A stretch of 45,002 nucleotides of DNA from Alphaproteobacteria bacterium UBA3002 (GTDB lineage: Bacteria; Pseudomonadota; Alphaproteobacteria; Rickettsiales; UBA3002), in the NCBI GenBank assembly GCA_002346425.1, contig DDZS01000050.1, forward strand, positions 1 to 45,002. Direction: 5' to 3'. The notes below the pieces were generated by a model. That model searched no databases. It had not been told where the DNA came from and saw only the letters and a list, made by a program, of their open reading frames with translations. The position numbers and the translations under genes were made by a program. This document shows positions 24,579 to 33,021 of the stretch, one piece after another; positions within the stretch are counted from its first letter, which is position 1, and each line of letters begins with the position of its first letter.

Positions 24579-25363
24579 TGCAGCGCCTCGAACATACGGT
24601 AATGCCCAGCGATATCGTGGACGCGCAGATAGTCTACTCCTTGCGCTGCCAGACTAGCCGACACGCAACGCGTCAATTCATCGCGCGGTGACGTGATCTG
24701 CTGGGTAAACAATGTCAGGAAGGATTTCCGCGAATGACCGATAATGATTCTCGCTTCCCCTCGCCATTCTTCGATATGTTGCAGCAACGCCCAGGATTGA
24801 CGAGGAGATTTACCAAAGCCGACGCCCGGATCCAGAATAATACGTTCGGTAGCGATGCCCATCTGATTTAACTCTTGCGTGGTGTTGCGACACCAGTCGC
24901 GCATGAATGCGATGATATCCACCTCGGGGGGAAGCACTTGCCCTTTTACGACCGGTACATCCAGCGCATGCATCACCACCACATGGCACTCGCTTTGCAC
25001 GACGATGTCACGCATCGCCGGATGGCGTAAACCCGAGACATCATTCACCCAGTCGACACCTGCTTCCACGGCTTTTTTCATATTTTCCGGATGGTAGCTA
25101 TCCAAACTGACACGTACGTCTTGCTCATGACATTGCTGGATGATATCAGCTAATACCGGCTCCAGCCGAGCCCATTCCGCTTCATACGACAAAGGTGTGG
25201 CACCGGGGCGCGTTGATTCTGCCCCGATATCAATAATCGACGCCCCATCTAAGATTAGTTCATTGACGTGATCGAGCACCTCTTCCGCATCCTGATGCTG
25301 GCCACCATCGGAAAATGAATCGGGCGTGACGTTAATCACCCCCATTAACTGGGGAAATGCCAT
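24575..25363 (-). CDS. folP: Dihydropteroate synthase
   Basis: Condenses p-aminobenzoate with hydroxymethyl-dihydropterin pyrophosphate and is the sulfonamide target. It has 262 residues, with the signature loop INVTPDSFSDGG at about 10-21, IDIGAESTRPGA (pterin/sulfa region), VDWVNDVSGL, LDPGVGFGKS and the ending IIGHSRKSFL. I start at MAFPQLMGV because it shares a base with the folK stop (TAATG). An in-frame upstream extension of 38 residues would only retranslate folK. The partner pabB/pabC genes that make p-aminobenzoate lie on the opposite strand just beyond folK. Confidence 0.96.
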   Translation of the reverse strand: MAFPQLMGVINVTPDSFSDGGQHQDAEEVLDHVNELILDGASIIDIGAESTRPGATPLSYEAEWARLEPVLADIIQQCHEQDVRVSLDSYHPENMKKAVEAGVDWVNDVSGLRHPAMRDIVVQSECHVVVMHALDVPVVKGQVLPPEVDIIAFMRDWCRNTTQELNQMGIATERIILDPGVGFGKSPRQSWALLQHIEEWRGEARIIIGHSRKSFLTLFTQQITSPRDELTRCVSASLAAQGVDYLRVHDIAGHYRMFEALQ

Positions 25364-25893
25364 TATGCTGCGTGCGAATAGATGGGGTGACAGGTGGTTT
25401 GCTCTAATTTGTAGAGATATTCTCGCACTTTTGTGCCCGAGGGCGGCAATCGGTAATCCGCCGCCACATCGCACCAAGGCATTAAGACGAAATCACGAAG
25501 ATGTGCAGAAGGATGCGGCAATGTCAATTCGGCTTCCTGAATATGACAATTTCCATAGGCCAGAAGGTCGATATCGATCTCCCGCGGCCCCCAATGGCCG
25601 CGCACCTGTTTTCCCAACTGCTCCTCAATCTGCTGCATCGCATGCAGTAATTCATAAGGAGGCAAAGTGGTATGAAAGGTGGCTACCGCATTGATAAAAG
25701 GCTGATCCCAATCCTTTGGCGCGGTCTCCGGTAACAGCGCCGGGCTTTCATACAGCCGCGACGTTGCGATCAGACGTGTGTGCGGCAAAGCGTCGATCGC
25801 GCGAATGGCTTTAAAAATCGCCTGTTCGCGCAAGCCCACATTGCTGCCTAGCCCGATATACACGGTCGACATTCCTGACATGACTTCCTGCAT
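25363..25893 (-). CDS. folK: 2-amino-4-hydroxy-6-hydroxymethyldihydropteridine pyrophosphokinase
   Basis: Transfers pyrophosphate from ATP to the pterin. The N-terminus is VYIGLGSNVGLREQ, followed by SRLYESPAL, and the HPPK signature is RGHWGPREIDIDLL. About 176 residues from ATG 25893. Alternatives are ATG 25881 (with AGGAAG just before it) and 25872, which gives the shortest family-like N-terminus. I favour 25893 because a TATAGT box ends seven bases upstream, predicting a leaderless mRNA. Reading frames extending further upstream run antisense through pabC and are not credible. It is first in folK-folP-folC. Confidence 0.92.
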   Translation of the reverse strand: MQEVMSGMSTVYIGLGSNVGLREQAIFKAIRAIDALPHTRLIATSRLYESPALLPETAPKDWDQPFINAVATFHTTLPPYELLHAMQQIEEQLGKQVRGHWGPREIDIDLLAYGNCHIQEAELTLPHPSAHLRDFVLMPWCDVAADYRLPPSGTKVREYLYKLEQTTCHPIYSHAA

Positions 25894-25908
25894 GCCAGCC
25901 ACTATAGA
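25880..25908 (+). promoter_or_regulatory. Leaderless promoter of pabC, overlapping the folK promoter
   Basis: ATGACT (25880-25885), a 17-base spacer and TATAGA (25903-25908), then six bases to ATG 25915. Four of six matches in each box. The -10 boxes of the two divergent genes overlap, so both promoters cannot be melted or occupied at once. Confidence 0.45.
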
Positions 25909-25928
25909 GAAAAGATGCGATTTGTCTA
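25901..25928 (-). promoter_or_regulatory. Leaderless promoter of folK
   Basis: Minus strand: TAGACA (25928-25923, five of six consensus), a 16-base spacer, TATAGT (25906-25901, five of six), then seven bases to ATG 25893. Its -10 box shares four bases with the opposing pabC -10 box. Confidence 0.5.
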
Positions 25929-26736
25929 TGCCAACGGCACTATCGGACCGGAGTCTGCCGCGTATATCCCGGTAGACGATCGGGGATTCCGCCTCGGCGA
26001 TGGGGTGTTTGATACGTTGCCGGTGCATTTTGGCCGCGTCTACCAACTGGATTTTCATATTGAGCGCCTGAGAAAAGCCATGCACGCCATTGCGCTGCCT
26101 ATCGTTACGATAGATTGGGAAAGCGCAATTCAAGAAGTTATTACTCGGAATGCCGTCACCACCGGATTTGTGCGTATTACTGTCAGCCGCGGTAGCGGAA
26201 GTCTGGGCTATCGGCCACTTCCCGACATTCAACCTCTAATTGTGATTGAAGCCTCAAAAACGCTAGAAAAAAGTGAGACGCAGCCCCTAACCCTTGGTCT
26301 CGCTCAGACACGCAAAATTCCCCTTAGGTGCTTACCAGTCAACCACAAGCTCACCCACGGATTAAACAGCATGCTCGCATTGCAGGAAGCGCCCGATTGC
26401 GATGATATGCTGGTGCTCAACGTCGATGACACGCTCAGCGAAACCGCCACGGCGAACCTGTTTTGGATTAAGGACACCACCATCTTCACGCCGCCGCTCA
26501 CCAGCGGCTGCCTGAATGGTGCCACGCGCCACGCGGTCATGCGGCTTCATGCCGTCACCGAAAAAACCGGCACGCTGGAAGATATTCGTGCGGCGGAAGC
26601 CGTTTTTATTACCAATAGCCGTCTAGGGGTCGCACCGGTTAGTTCTCTTCGATCACTCAAAGAGTGGGCGGATGAGCACCCGTTAATCACAGCTTTAAGA
26701 CAAGCCTACCGGCAGGACATTGGCTATGCGCTCTAG
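25915..26736 (+). CDS. pabC: Aminodeoxychorismate lyase, class IV PLP aminotransferase fold
   Basis: A 273-residue fold-type IV PLP enzyme. Lys145 in PVNHKLTHGLN is the PLP-binding lysine. VDDRGFRLGDGVFDTL at the N-terminus and LSETATANLFWI are family signatures. Branched-chain and D-amino-acid aminotransferases share the fold, but the gene is immediately followed by pabB and lies beside folK, so release of p-aminobenzoate from aminodeoxychorismate is the most likely role. Its stop lies inside the start of pabB (11-base overlap). There is no ordinary ribosome site, and the -10 box is six bases upstream. Confidence 0.87.
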   Translation: MRFVYANGTIGPESAAYIPVDDRGFRLGDGVFDTLPVHFGRVYQLDFHIERLRKAMHAIALPIVTIDWESAIQEVITRNAVTTGFVRITVSRGSGSLGYRPLPDIQPLIVIEASKTLEKSETQPLTLGLAQTRKIPLRCLPVNHKLTHGLNSMLALQEAPDCDDMLVLNVDDTLSETATANLFWIKDTTIFTPPLTSGCLNGATRHAVMRLHAVTEKTGTLEDIRAAEAVFITNSRLGVAPVSSLRSLKEWADEHPLITALRQAYRQDIGYAL

Positions 26737-27904
26737 CCGTCAAGCGGTGCTCGATCGCTTAACGCCCGAAACCTATGGCACGCATTGGATGCTATGCTTT
26801 TCCGGTATGGCCTCGCAAAATAGCGGGACGCAGTCATTTCTAGCCACCCACCCGCGCCATCTCTTGACTGGCCAGCATTACACGCAATTGCCCACAGAAG
26901 GGCTATGGTTTGGCGGGCTGGGTTATGGCATGCGCTGCGATACGGAAGCGCTACCGCGTGGCAAGCCACCCACCATCTCTTTGCCTGATCTCCATCTTTT
27001 CCAGCCAGCGAAGGTCGAATCCTGGCAACATGATGAAGACGAGACGATATCTGCCGAAGCAAGCACCGTTAGTGTCAACACATTGCATAGTAATATGAGC
27101 AAGCAAGCCTATCTGGCGCGCGTGGAAGCGACCTTAGAACATATCGCTGCCGGAAATGTGTATCAGGCCAATATCACTCGGAAATTCTATGGCGAGTTTG
27201 ACCAAGCGCCGGACCCCGTTGCGTTATTCAAACGCCTATGCGCGATTAGCCCCTCGCCCTATGCCGCGCTGATGCGCTGGGAAAATGTGTGGGTGCTTTC
27301 CTCTTCGCCCGAAGGCTTCGTGCAAGGAGATGCAGCGGGGCGTCTGGTTGTTCGACCCATCAAAGGCACGGGCAGCAAAGACAATGCTGCGCTGGAGGAA
27401 AGCGCGAAAGACCGCGCCGAAAATCTGATGATCGTCGACTTAATGCGAAACGATCTGGCGCGCATTTGTGACCCGGAGAGCGTGCGGGTCGAAGCCCTGT
27501 GTGAGATTCACGAATTCGCCACGCTGCGGCAGATGATCTCGACCATTTCTGGCCAGCGCCGAAACGGATGTGGGTTTTCGGAGATCTTACCGGCATTATT
27601 CCCTCCTGGATCGATGACCGGTGCGCCGAAAATCGCCGCCATGCGCTGGTGCGATGCGCAGGAAGGCATGGAGCGCGGCCTATACAGTGGTGCCTTGGGC
27701 TGGCTAAATGCGGACGACCTGAGTTGCGACCTCTCAGTGGTCATCCGCACCCTACTGCTTCAAGGCAACCGATTTGAATTTCAGGTGGGCGGCGGCATCG
27801 TCGCCGATTCGGACCCTGAAGCCGAATGGCGCGAAAGTCTTCTAAAAGCGCAAGCCATTTGCCGGTTGCTTGGCTTGCCAGAATCGCGTTTAACCCAGCT
27901 ATGA
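26726..27904 (+). CDS. pabB: Aminodeoxychorismate synthase component I
   Basis: Converts chorismate and ammonia to aminodeoxychorismate. It has 392 residues. The PabB-specific lysine is K213 in RPIKGTGSK, where anthranilate synthases have a different residue. Chorismate-enzyme motifs are GNVYQANITRKF, SSSPEGF, LMIVDLMRNDLARI, LFPPGSMTGAPK and QVGGGIVADSDP. I start at ATG 26726, with AGGA eight bases before it, instead of TTG 26720, which would be too close. The glutamine amidotransferase subunit PabA/TrpG is not in the window. The stop overlaps the glycosylase ATG as ATGA. Confidence 0.95.
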   Translation: MRSSRQAVLDRLTPETYGTHWMLCFSGMASQNSGTQSFLATHPRHLLTGQHYTQLPTEGLWFGGLGYGMRCDTEALPRGKPPTISLPDLHLFQPAKVESWQHDEDETISAEASTVSVNTLHSNMSKQAYLARVEATLEHIAAGNVYQANITRKFYGEFDQAPDPVALFKRLCAISPSPYAALMRWENVWVLSSSPEGFVQGDAAGRLVVRPIKGTGSKDNAALEESAKDRAENLMIVDLMRNDLARICDPESVRVEALCEIHEFATLRQMISTISGQRRNGCGFSEILPALFPPGSMTGAPKIAAMRWCDAQEGMERGLYSGALGWLNADDLSCDLSVVIRTLLLQGNRFEFQVGGGIVADSDPEAEWRESLLKAQAICRLLGLPESRLTQL

Positions 27905-28530
27905 ATTTGCCTTCTGCCAATTGCCCCCTCTGCCCGCGTCTGGTGAAATTTCGCGAAGCCAATCAGGCCGCGTATCCGACATTTTATAATGGCGTGGTAC
28001 CGCCATTCGGCTCTGAAAACGCCGAGCTTTTGATCGTCGGGTTAGCACCGGGATTAAAAGGGGCAAATGCGACAGGACGCCCTTTTACCGGCGATTACGC
28101 CGGGGATGTGCTCTATCCTGCTTTGCTGAAATATGGGCTGGCCGAAGGTATCTATCAGCAACACCCTCAAGATGGACTGGAATTGAAGAATACGCGGATC
28201 ACCAACGCGGTGCGCTGTGTGCCGCCAGAGAATAAACCTACTACACCGGAAATTGCCACCTGCAATCCATTTTTGCGTCAGGAACTAGAGGACATGCCGC
28301 ATCTGCGCGTCATATTAAGCCTCGGCAGTATTTCGCATAAAGCGGTGTTAAAAACATTGGGCTATAAGCAATCGCATGCGCCATTTCAGCATAGCGCGGT
28401 GCATCCATTGGGTGCATATACCTTGCTGAATAGCTACCACACTTCGCGTTACAATATTAATACCGGACGTTTAACCGTTGAGATGTTCGATGCCATTATC
28501 TTGCAAGCAAAATATTTACTGACCCGCTAG
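27901..28530 (+). CDS. Uracil-DNA glycosylase, family 5 (UdgB-like)
   Basis: A 209-residue DNA repair glycosylase. It opens with a cysteine pair CPLCPRLVKFR, then VGLAPGLKGANATGRPFTGD (the catalytic GLAPG motif of family 5), TNAVRCVPPENKP with further cysteines for an iron-sulfur cluster, and NSYHTSRYNINTGRL, where most families have HPS. Family 5 enzymes remove uracil and other deaminated bases from double-stranded DNA. I start at MNLPSANCP by ATGA overlap with pabB; the longer frame reads through pabB. The 3' end overlaps the convergent gene by four bases. Confidence 0.92.
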   Translation: MNLPSANCPLCPRLVKFREANQAAYPTFYNGVVPPFGSENAELLIVGLAPGLKGANATGRPFTGDYAGDVLYPALLKYGLAEGIYQQHPQDGLELKNTRITNAVRCVPPENKPTTPEIATCNPFLRQELEDMPHLRVILSLGSISHKAVLKTLGYKQSHAPFQHSAVHPLGAYTLLNSYHTSRYNINTGRLTVEMFDAIILQAKYLLTR

Positions 28531-29123
28531 AACAAGTCTTTGATGCCCTTGGTCATTCCATCAAACCATCCACCGCCTCGGCTGCTGATGTTACAGGCAG
28601 GCACGGCGGTTTTACGCAATTTGCACCAACCGCCATCGCTTTTTTGACACGCAATGCCATCTAACGATTGTTGCACTTGTCCGACTTTTAAGCGTTCGCG
28701 GAAGCGGCGGCAGGTGCCGCCTAGATTATTTTTAAACGGTTTTCCGGGAATAATCGCGCCACGAATATTGCCGTGATATTCCCATGTATAGGTTTCGTTT
28801 GTCGCCTGATTATCCATCACCCAGTAATAAATCTTGCTATAATAGGCGAGTTGCTCCTCATCCATTCGGGGGACGAGATCGCTGGCAAAGGCGCTATTTC
28901 CGTCTTCCTTCTTGGTGACTTTTTCCTGCATCACGCCATTAGGCACTGGCGTTGCCGGGGCTTTTTCTTCCTCGTCAGAACATTGATATAAAACAATAAT
29001 AGCCACGATTGCTGCCAGTAAAAACCAGCCATGTTTTTTCAATAGGTAAATGGGATAAACCATCAACCGATTGAGAATAAAATACAGATTGATCAGGATG
29101 CGGACAAAGACCGGCTTGACCAT
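28527..29123 (-). CDS. Membrane-anchored protein with a surface-antigen-like C-terminal domain
   Basis: A 198-residue protein of uncertain role. The basic N-terminus has hydrophobic stretches at about 5-28 and 32-47, so it is membrane-anchored, followed by a charged linker (DEEEKAPATP). The C-terminal domain (about 95-172) keeps the pattern WEYHGNIRGAI, GGTCRRFRERL, GIACQKSDGGWC. This resembles the C-terminal domain of 17-kDa-type surface antigens, with GxCRxF and GxACxxxDGxW cysteine pairs. A Gly-rich end follows (SSRGGGWFDGM). It starts one base after the LOG gene. The similarity is by eye only. Confidence 0.65.
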   Translation of the reverse strand: MVKPVFVRILINLYFILNRLMVYPIYLLKKHGWFLLAAIVAIIVLYQCSDEEEKAPATPVPNGVMQEKVTKKEDGNSAFASDLVPRMDEEQLAYYSKIYYWVMDNQATNETYTWEYHGNIRGAIIPGKPFKNNLGGTCRRFRERLKVGQVQQSLDGIACQKSDGGWCKLRKTAVPACNISSRGGGWFDGMTKGIKDLF

Positions 29124-29124
29124 C

Positions 29125-29667
29125 CTATAGTGTCAGCCACTGCTTCAGCTGCGCAAAATCGCCGGTGTAATCATATAGGTCACGCGTGACTTCACGCGCG
29201 AATTTTTGCGTGATGATATGATCCATCAACGCAATCAAATGATCCCAGTAGCCGTCATAATTATAAATATAGACCGGCTTGCCATGTTGATTTAACTGAC
29301 GCCAGGTCAGGATTTCAAACATCTCATCCATGGTGCCAAAACCACCGGGCAGAATCACAAACGCATCCGAGGCGTCATACATCTTTTGCTTCCGCTCATG
29401 CATGGTATCCACCATGACAATCTCACTTAGCGCATCGTGCTCTTCTTCAAAATTACGCAAGAAGCGCGGGAACACGCCGTAAACATTACCGCCAGCAGCC
29501 AGCGCTGAATTCGCCACCGCGCCCATCACGCCGCAATTGGCACCGCCATATACTAGGCGTTTCTTGGCTTCGGCAATCGCCGTGCCTACTTCTTGTCCAA
29601 TGCGTTTGAATTTATCATCCACCACGTCCTGCGCTCCGCAGAACACACAAATCGAATTAATAGTCAT
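29125..29667 (-). CDS. LOG-family protein (TIGR00730-type phosphoribohydrolase)
   Basis: A 180-residue Rossmann-fold member of the LOG family, whose characterised members cleave nucleoside 5'-monophosphates (cytokinin ribotides or AMP) to release the base. The active-site motif is LPGGFGTMDEMFE (about 107-117), with R92/K93 in HERKQKMYDAS and YGGANCGVMGAVA at the N-terminus. The exact bacterial substrate is not settled. A perfect TATAAT lies 36-41 bases upstream at the stop of the previous gene (29703-29708), and a weaker TACCCT ends six bases before the ATG; either could drive it. Confidence 0.92.
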   Translation of the reverse strand: MTINSICVFCGAQDVVDDKFKRIGQEVGTAIAEAKKRLVYGGANCGVMGAVANSALAAGGNVYGVFPRFLRNFEEEHDALSEIVMVDTMHERKQKMYDASDAFVILPGGFGTMDEMFEILTWRQLNQHGKPVYIYNYDGYWDHLIALMDHIITQKFAREVTRDLYDYTGDFAQLKQWLTL

Positions 29668-29703
29668 GTAGTCAGGGTACTCTTCACTTCTGTTTATTGT
29701 TCA

Positions 29704-30870
29704 TTATAGATATGTCACATCGCTTTTAGGTTCGGCAACCGGAACCACGCTTTCTTCGCCATCAATCGTGATTTGTTGCAGGCTTTCCTCACGTTGTGTG
29801 ACATAGCTGGCAAATTGGCGCGCGGTACGATGGGAGAGAAATGCAGTAAAGAAATGCGCACCCAGCACAATGACCGCCAGACCAATCGCCATCACCATCG
29901 TTTTATTATCAACGGGTATCGATTCTTCTATCAATGCTTTATAGAGCAGAATGGTGGAGGACAAAGCGATGAACACGAACCAGAACATCGCCAGATGGCG
30001 GAACCATTCCATCGATTGCAGCAGCTCTTCGCTTAATTCCCGTTCAGAACTAGCCAGTGCGTAAAGCTTATTCTTCTTTAGCATCAGCTGGCGCTTTTGC
30101 TCTTTCACACTGCCCTCAAAATGCGTCACTTCTTCGCGGACTTTTTCCAGATTCTCGATTTCTTCGCGGACCGATTGGCGCTCCCACTCCATCGACGCGC
30201 TTTGATACGAAGGGTCCAGCTCAACCACACCGCGGAAGTCGGTATCGGTAAACAATACTTTATCGAAAGACGCGCCACGCATGAGCGCGCCATTCAACGA
30301 AGCTTCGCGAAAACGCGTATAATCGAAGATGCAATCGCGACAATCCGTATCGTCCAGCCGCGCCTGATCGAACAAACATTCACTGGCTTTGCTATAACGC
30401 AAGCTCGCTTTGGTCATATTCGCCCCGATGAAACGGCTACGCGTCAGCAAGGCATCGCGGAAGTTTGCGCCCGACATATTCGCCTGACCGGCACTGCTCT
30501 CTTCCAGCATCGCAGCAGAGAAATTGGCTGTAATGGCGCTACAATCATCAAAATAGGCATGCTTCGCTTGAGTGCGAGACAGATTGGCGCCATCCAGTTT
30601 AGCATGTTTAAAATTGGTGTTTTCCAGCACGGCTTCTGACAAATCCGCCCCCTGCAGGTCGCATTTGCTCATGTTTGCGCCAGAAAGATTGGCGCCACGT
30701 AAGTTGATTTCCGGCATCCAGGTGCCTTGCAGGTCCTGCCCACTCAAATCCGCGCCTGCCAGATTAGCACGACGCCCTTCCCGGCCTTCGGTTTGCAACC
30801 AAAGATGGTGTTGTTCTATCGTTTGTTGTAGCGGGGAAATAGATTCCGCCTGTGCTCTGTTGGCTATCAT
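29704..30870 (-). CDS. Pentapeptide-repeat protein with coiled coil and two transmembrane segments
   Basis: A 388-residue protein. Residues about 35-215 are pentapeptide repeats of the A(D/N)LxX type (ANLAGADLSGQDLQG, ANMSKCDLQGADLSE), expected to form a right-handed quadrilateral beta-helix. A charged segment predicted as coiled coil follows (about 230-290, rich in Glu/Lys). Two hydrophobic segments come next (about 294-315, HLAMFWFVFIALSST; about 326-348, VMAIGLAVIVLGAHF), then a cytoplasmic tail. The N- and C-termini are thus probably on the same side. AGGA lies six bases before the ATG. Function unknown; the repeat block suggests a protein-protein surface held at the membrane. Confidence 0.85.
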   Translation of the reverse strand: MIANRAQAESISPLQQTIEQHHLWLQTEGREGRRANLAGADLSGQDLQGTWMPEINLRGANLSGANMSKCDLQGADLSEAVLENTNFKHAKLDGANLSRTQAKHAYFDDCSAITANFSAAMLEESSAGQANMSGANFRDALLTRSRFIGANMTKASLRYSKASECLFDQARLDDTDCRDCIFDYTRFREASLNGALMRGASFDKVLFTDTDFRGVVELDPSYQSASMEWERQSVREEIENLEKVREEVTHFEGSVKEQKRQLMLKKNKLYALASSERELSEELLQSMEWFRHLAMFWFVFIALSSTILLYKALIEESIPVDNKTMVMAIGLAVIVLGAHFFTAFLSHRTARQFASYVTQREESLQQITIDGEESVVPVAEPKSDVTYL

Positions 30871-30950
30871 GGCACATCCTTTAATGATTTTTTACCATTC
30901 TATAACGGCTAGCGCTTGGCTTTGCAGCTTTTTTCTTGCATCTTTCCGCC

Positions 30951-31634
30951 ATGGAGGAAGAAACCCCGCATTATTTAGGCCATCGCTCACGCTTGCGAGA
31001 GCGTTTTCTACAGGATAATGGGGAAAACTTGCCAGATTATGAGCTGCTGGAGCTTATTTTGTTCGGCGCCAAACCCCGCGGCGATGTCAAACCACTCGCC
31101 AAGCGGTTGATCAAACATTTCGGCGGCTTCGACCGCGTTTTGCGCGCCACCCCTCAGCAGTTGCGCGAGGTAGATGAAGTAGGCGAAGCAGCCATTTGCT
31201 GTATTAAAGCCGCGGAATGTGCGGTGCAGAGATTGGTAAGAGCCGAAGCGATGGAGCGGCCAGTCATCCAATCCTGGACCGCCTTACTCGATTATTGCCG
31301 TTTAAAAATGGGTAGCCTGAATGTGGAAGAATTTCGCCTGCTCTTCCTCAATCATAAAAACATGCTGATTTCCGATGAAATTCAGCAGCGCGGCACCGTG
31401 AACCACACTCCGGTCTATCCGCGAGAGGTTGTAAAAAGAGCACTTGATCTGGGGGCATCCGCCGTCATCATGGCACATAATCATCCGTCTGGCGATCCGA
31501 CACCGAGTAAGGACGATATTGATATGACCATCAAAGTCCGCGACGCGCTACAATCCGTGAATATTTCCTTACACGATCATCTCGTCGTCTGCGCCAATAC
31601 GCATTATTCATTTAAAAGTTACGGGTTGATTTAA
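30951..31634 (+). CDS. radC: RadC/JAB-domain protein
   Basis: A 227-residue protein with an N-terminal helix-hairpin-helix-like region (ELLELILFGAKPRGD, then LREVDEVGEAAICC) and a C-terminal JAB/MPN metalloprotease-fold domain. The latter carries HNHPSGDPTPSKDD with ligands near H176 and H178. Despite the name, a repair role is doubtful; biochemical activity is unknown. I start at ATG 30951 (MEEETPHYLGHR); a TTG 15 bases upstream would add only MHLSA. No ribosome site is seen. It converges on rmuC, with four shared bases at the stops. Confidence 0.93.
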   Translation: MEEETPHYLGHRSRLRERFLQDNGENLPDYELLELILFGAKPRGDVKPLAKRLIKHFGGFDRVLRATPQQLREVDEVGEAAICCIKAAECAVQRLVRAEAMERPVIQSWTALLDYCRLKMGSLNVEEFRLLFLNHKNMLISDEIQQRGTVNHTPVYPREVVKRALDLGASAVIMAHNHPSGDPTPSKDDIDMTIKVRDALQSVNISLHDHLVVCANTHYSFKSYGLI

Positions 31635-32974
31635 CTCTCACCCTTTACCAACCGTGGCCGCTCTTCTTCTGCTTCCAGCGTTACGATATCGTCGCGACGT
31701 TGCAAGTCGTAGCGTGGCATGGCGTGCGGCAACGGTTTATTGGCGCTGGTAGTAACGCCATAGCCTTCCAACCGTCGTAATTTCGGCAGCAATCGCGCAT
31801 TCAGAGAAGCAGCAAAATCATCGAACTTCTTGGCAGAGGATTGCAGCCCTTTGCCGATGCCATCAACATGGCCTAATGCGGTGGCAAAGGTGTCCATCAC
31901 CTCTTGCATCAGCACCATGATCTGTTGTTGGTTTTCCTGCTGTTTGGCTTGCCCGATTTGTTGTTTGGCGATGGAAAACAGACCGATCATACTCGTCGGT
32001 CCGGCAAGGATGATGCCGAATTTTTCTGCCTGATCCATCAGGTTTTTATCCGCTTTGCGCAAACGCTCAATCATCGCATCGCTCGGTAGATACATCACAT
32101 TTAGCATTTCGCTAAAACTGCGTTGCTCGGCTTTTAACGCATCGGCCACCGCTTTCTGATAATCTTTACGCGAAAGGCCCGTCATATGCTCCTGCACACG
32201 TTTGACCAGCTTCTTCAGTTCCGCTTCTTCCTGCTCCGTGCCTTCCGCTTCGGCGAGGTCGATCAGATGTTTCGAGGCTTTAGAATCAACCACCATCACG
32301 CGATCTTGCGGCAGGAAAATCACCGCATCCGGCCGTAATGCCCCTTCTTCACGCGCGATATGGAATTGCGTCACAAAGTCGCGCCCCGGTTCCAGCCCGA
32401 GTTGTTTCAACGAATTTTCCAGCCCCAATTCCGCCATACTGCCTGCCCCGCCGGGATGCGTCAGCGCGCGCATGACGGTTTCCATTTGTTTGGCATTATC
32501 GGTACTGCGTTGGTCCGTCGCGGCGAATTGCTGCCCGAGTTTGGTGACCTGCTCCAGCAATTGTTGCGTGGTTTTCTGGGTAAACTGCTCTTGGCTCTCG
32601 CGTTGCACTTTGGCCTCGCGTTTGTGATCCTCCAGCAATTTGGATGATAGCTCTTGCCCGGCTTTTAGTACCGAGGCCTGCGCCGCCTGCTTGAATTGCT
32701 CCATCAATTGCTCGGCCTGCTTATGCTGTTCTTTCAGCGCGGCAAGTTGCGCTTCCAGTCCGCTAGCGCGCTTTTCCGCATCAAGGTGGAGCGCCTCAAT
32801 TTCCTCCAGCTCTTCTTGTAGCTCGGTTAGCTTCTGCGCGTCATGGCCCTGCCCGGCCAGCGCCATTTGTGCGGCAATCGCGCGTTTCCACCCGAAAAAC
32901 GCCACCGCGCCGACAATTGCCAGCAAGCCAAGCGCCACCAATAGCGGGATTTGAATTTGTATAAGTGCATCCAT
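31631..32974 (-). CDS. rmuC: DNA recombination protein RmuC homologue
   Basis: A 447-residue protein: an N-terminal transmembrane anchor (about 5-28, IQIPLLVALGLLAIVGAVAFF), a long coiled coil (about 40-165, Glu/Gln/Lys-rich) and a C-terminal RmuC domain. The domain has ALTHPGGAGSMAELGLENSL, DAVIFLPQDRVMVVDSKAS and MYLPSDAMIERL, with a nuclease-like core. RmuC limits inversion or recombination in E. coli. I start at ATG 32974 rather than TTG 33010, which lacks support and lies against the glmU promoter region. It diverges from glmU and converges with radC. Confidence 0.93.
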   Translation of the reverse strand: MDALIQIQIPLLVALGLLAIVGAVAFFGWKRAIAAQMALAGQGHDAQKLTELQEELEEIEALHLDAEKRASGLEAQLAALKEQHKQAEQLMEQFKQAAQASVLKAGQELSSKLLEDHKREAKVQRESQEQFTQKTTQQLLEQVTKLGQQFAATDQRSTDNAKQMETVMRALTHPGGAGSMAELGLENSLKQLGLEPGRDFVTQFHIAREEGALRPDAVIFLPQDRVMVVDSKASKHLIDLAEAEGTEQEEAELKKLVKRVQEHMTGLSRKDYQKAVADALKAEQRSFSEMLNVMYLPSDAMIERLRKADKNLMDQAEKFGIILAGPTSMIGLFSIAKQQIGQAKQQENQQQIMVLMQEVMDTFATALGHVDGIGKGLQSSAKKFDDFAASLNARLLPKLRRLEGYGVTTSANKPLPHAMPRYDLQRRDDIVTLEAEEERPRLVKGES

Positions 32975-33021
32975 CGCGTATATGGTGACGCAGAACGTGC
33001 AAACAACCAACGGAAAAACAC

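Noticed and set aside
25894..26232. Upstream in-frame extension of folK
   Set aside because: It would run antisense through the conserved N-terminus of pabC and adds 113 residues that match nothing in the HPPK family.
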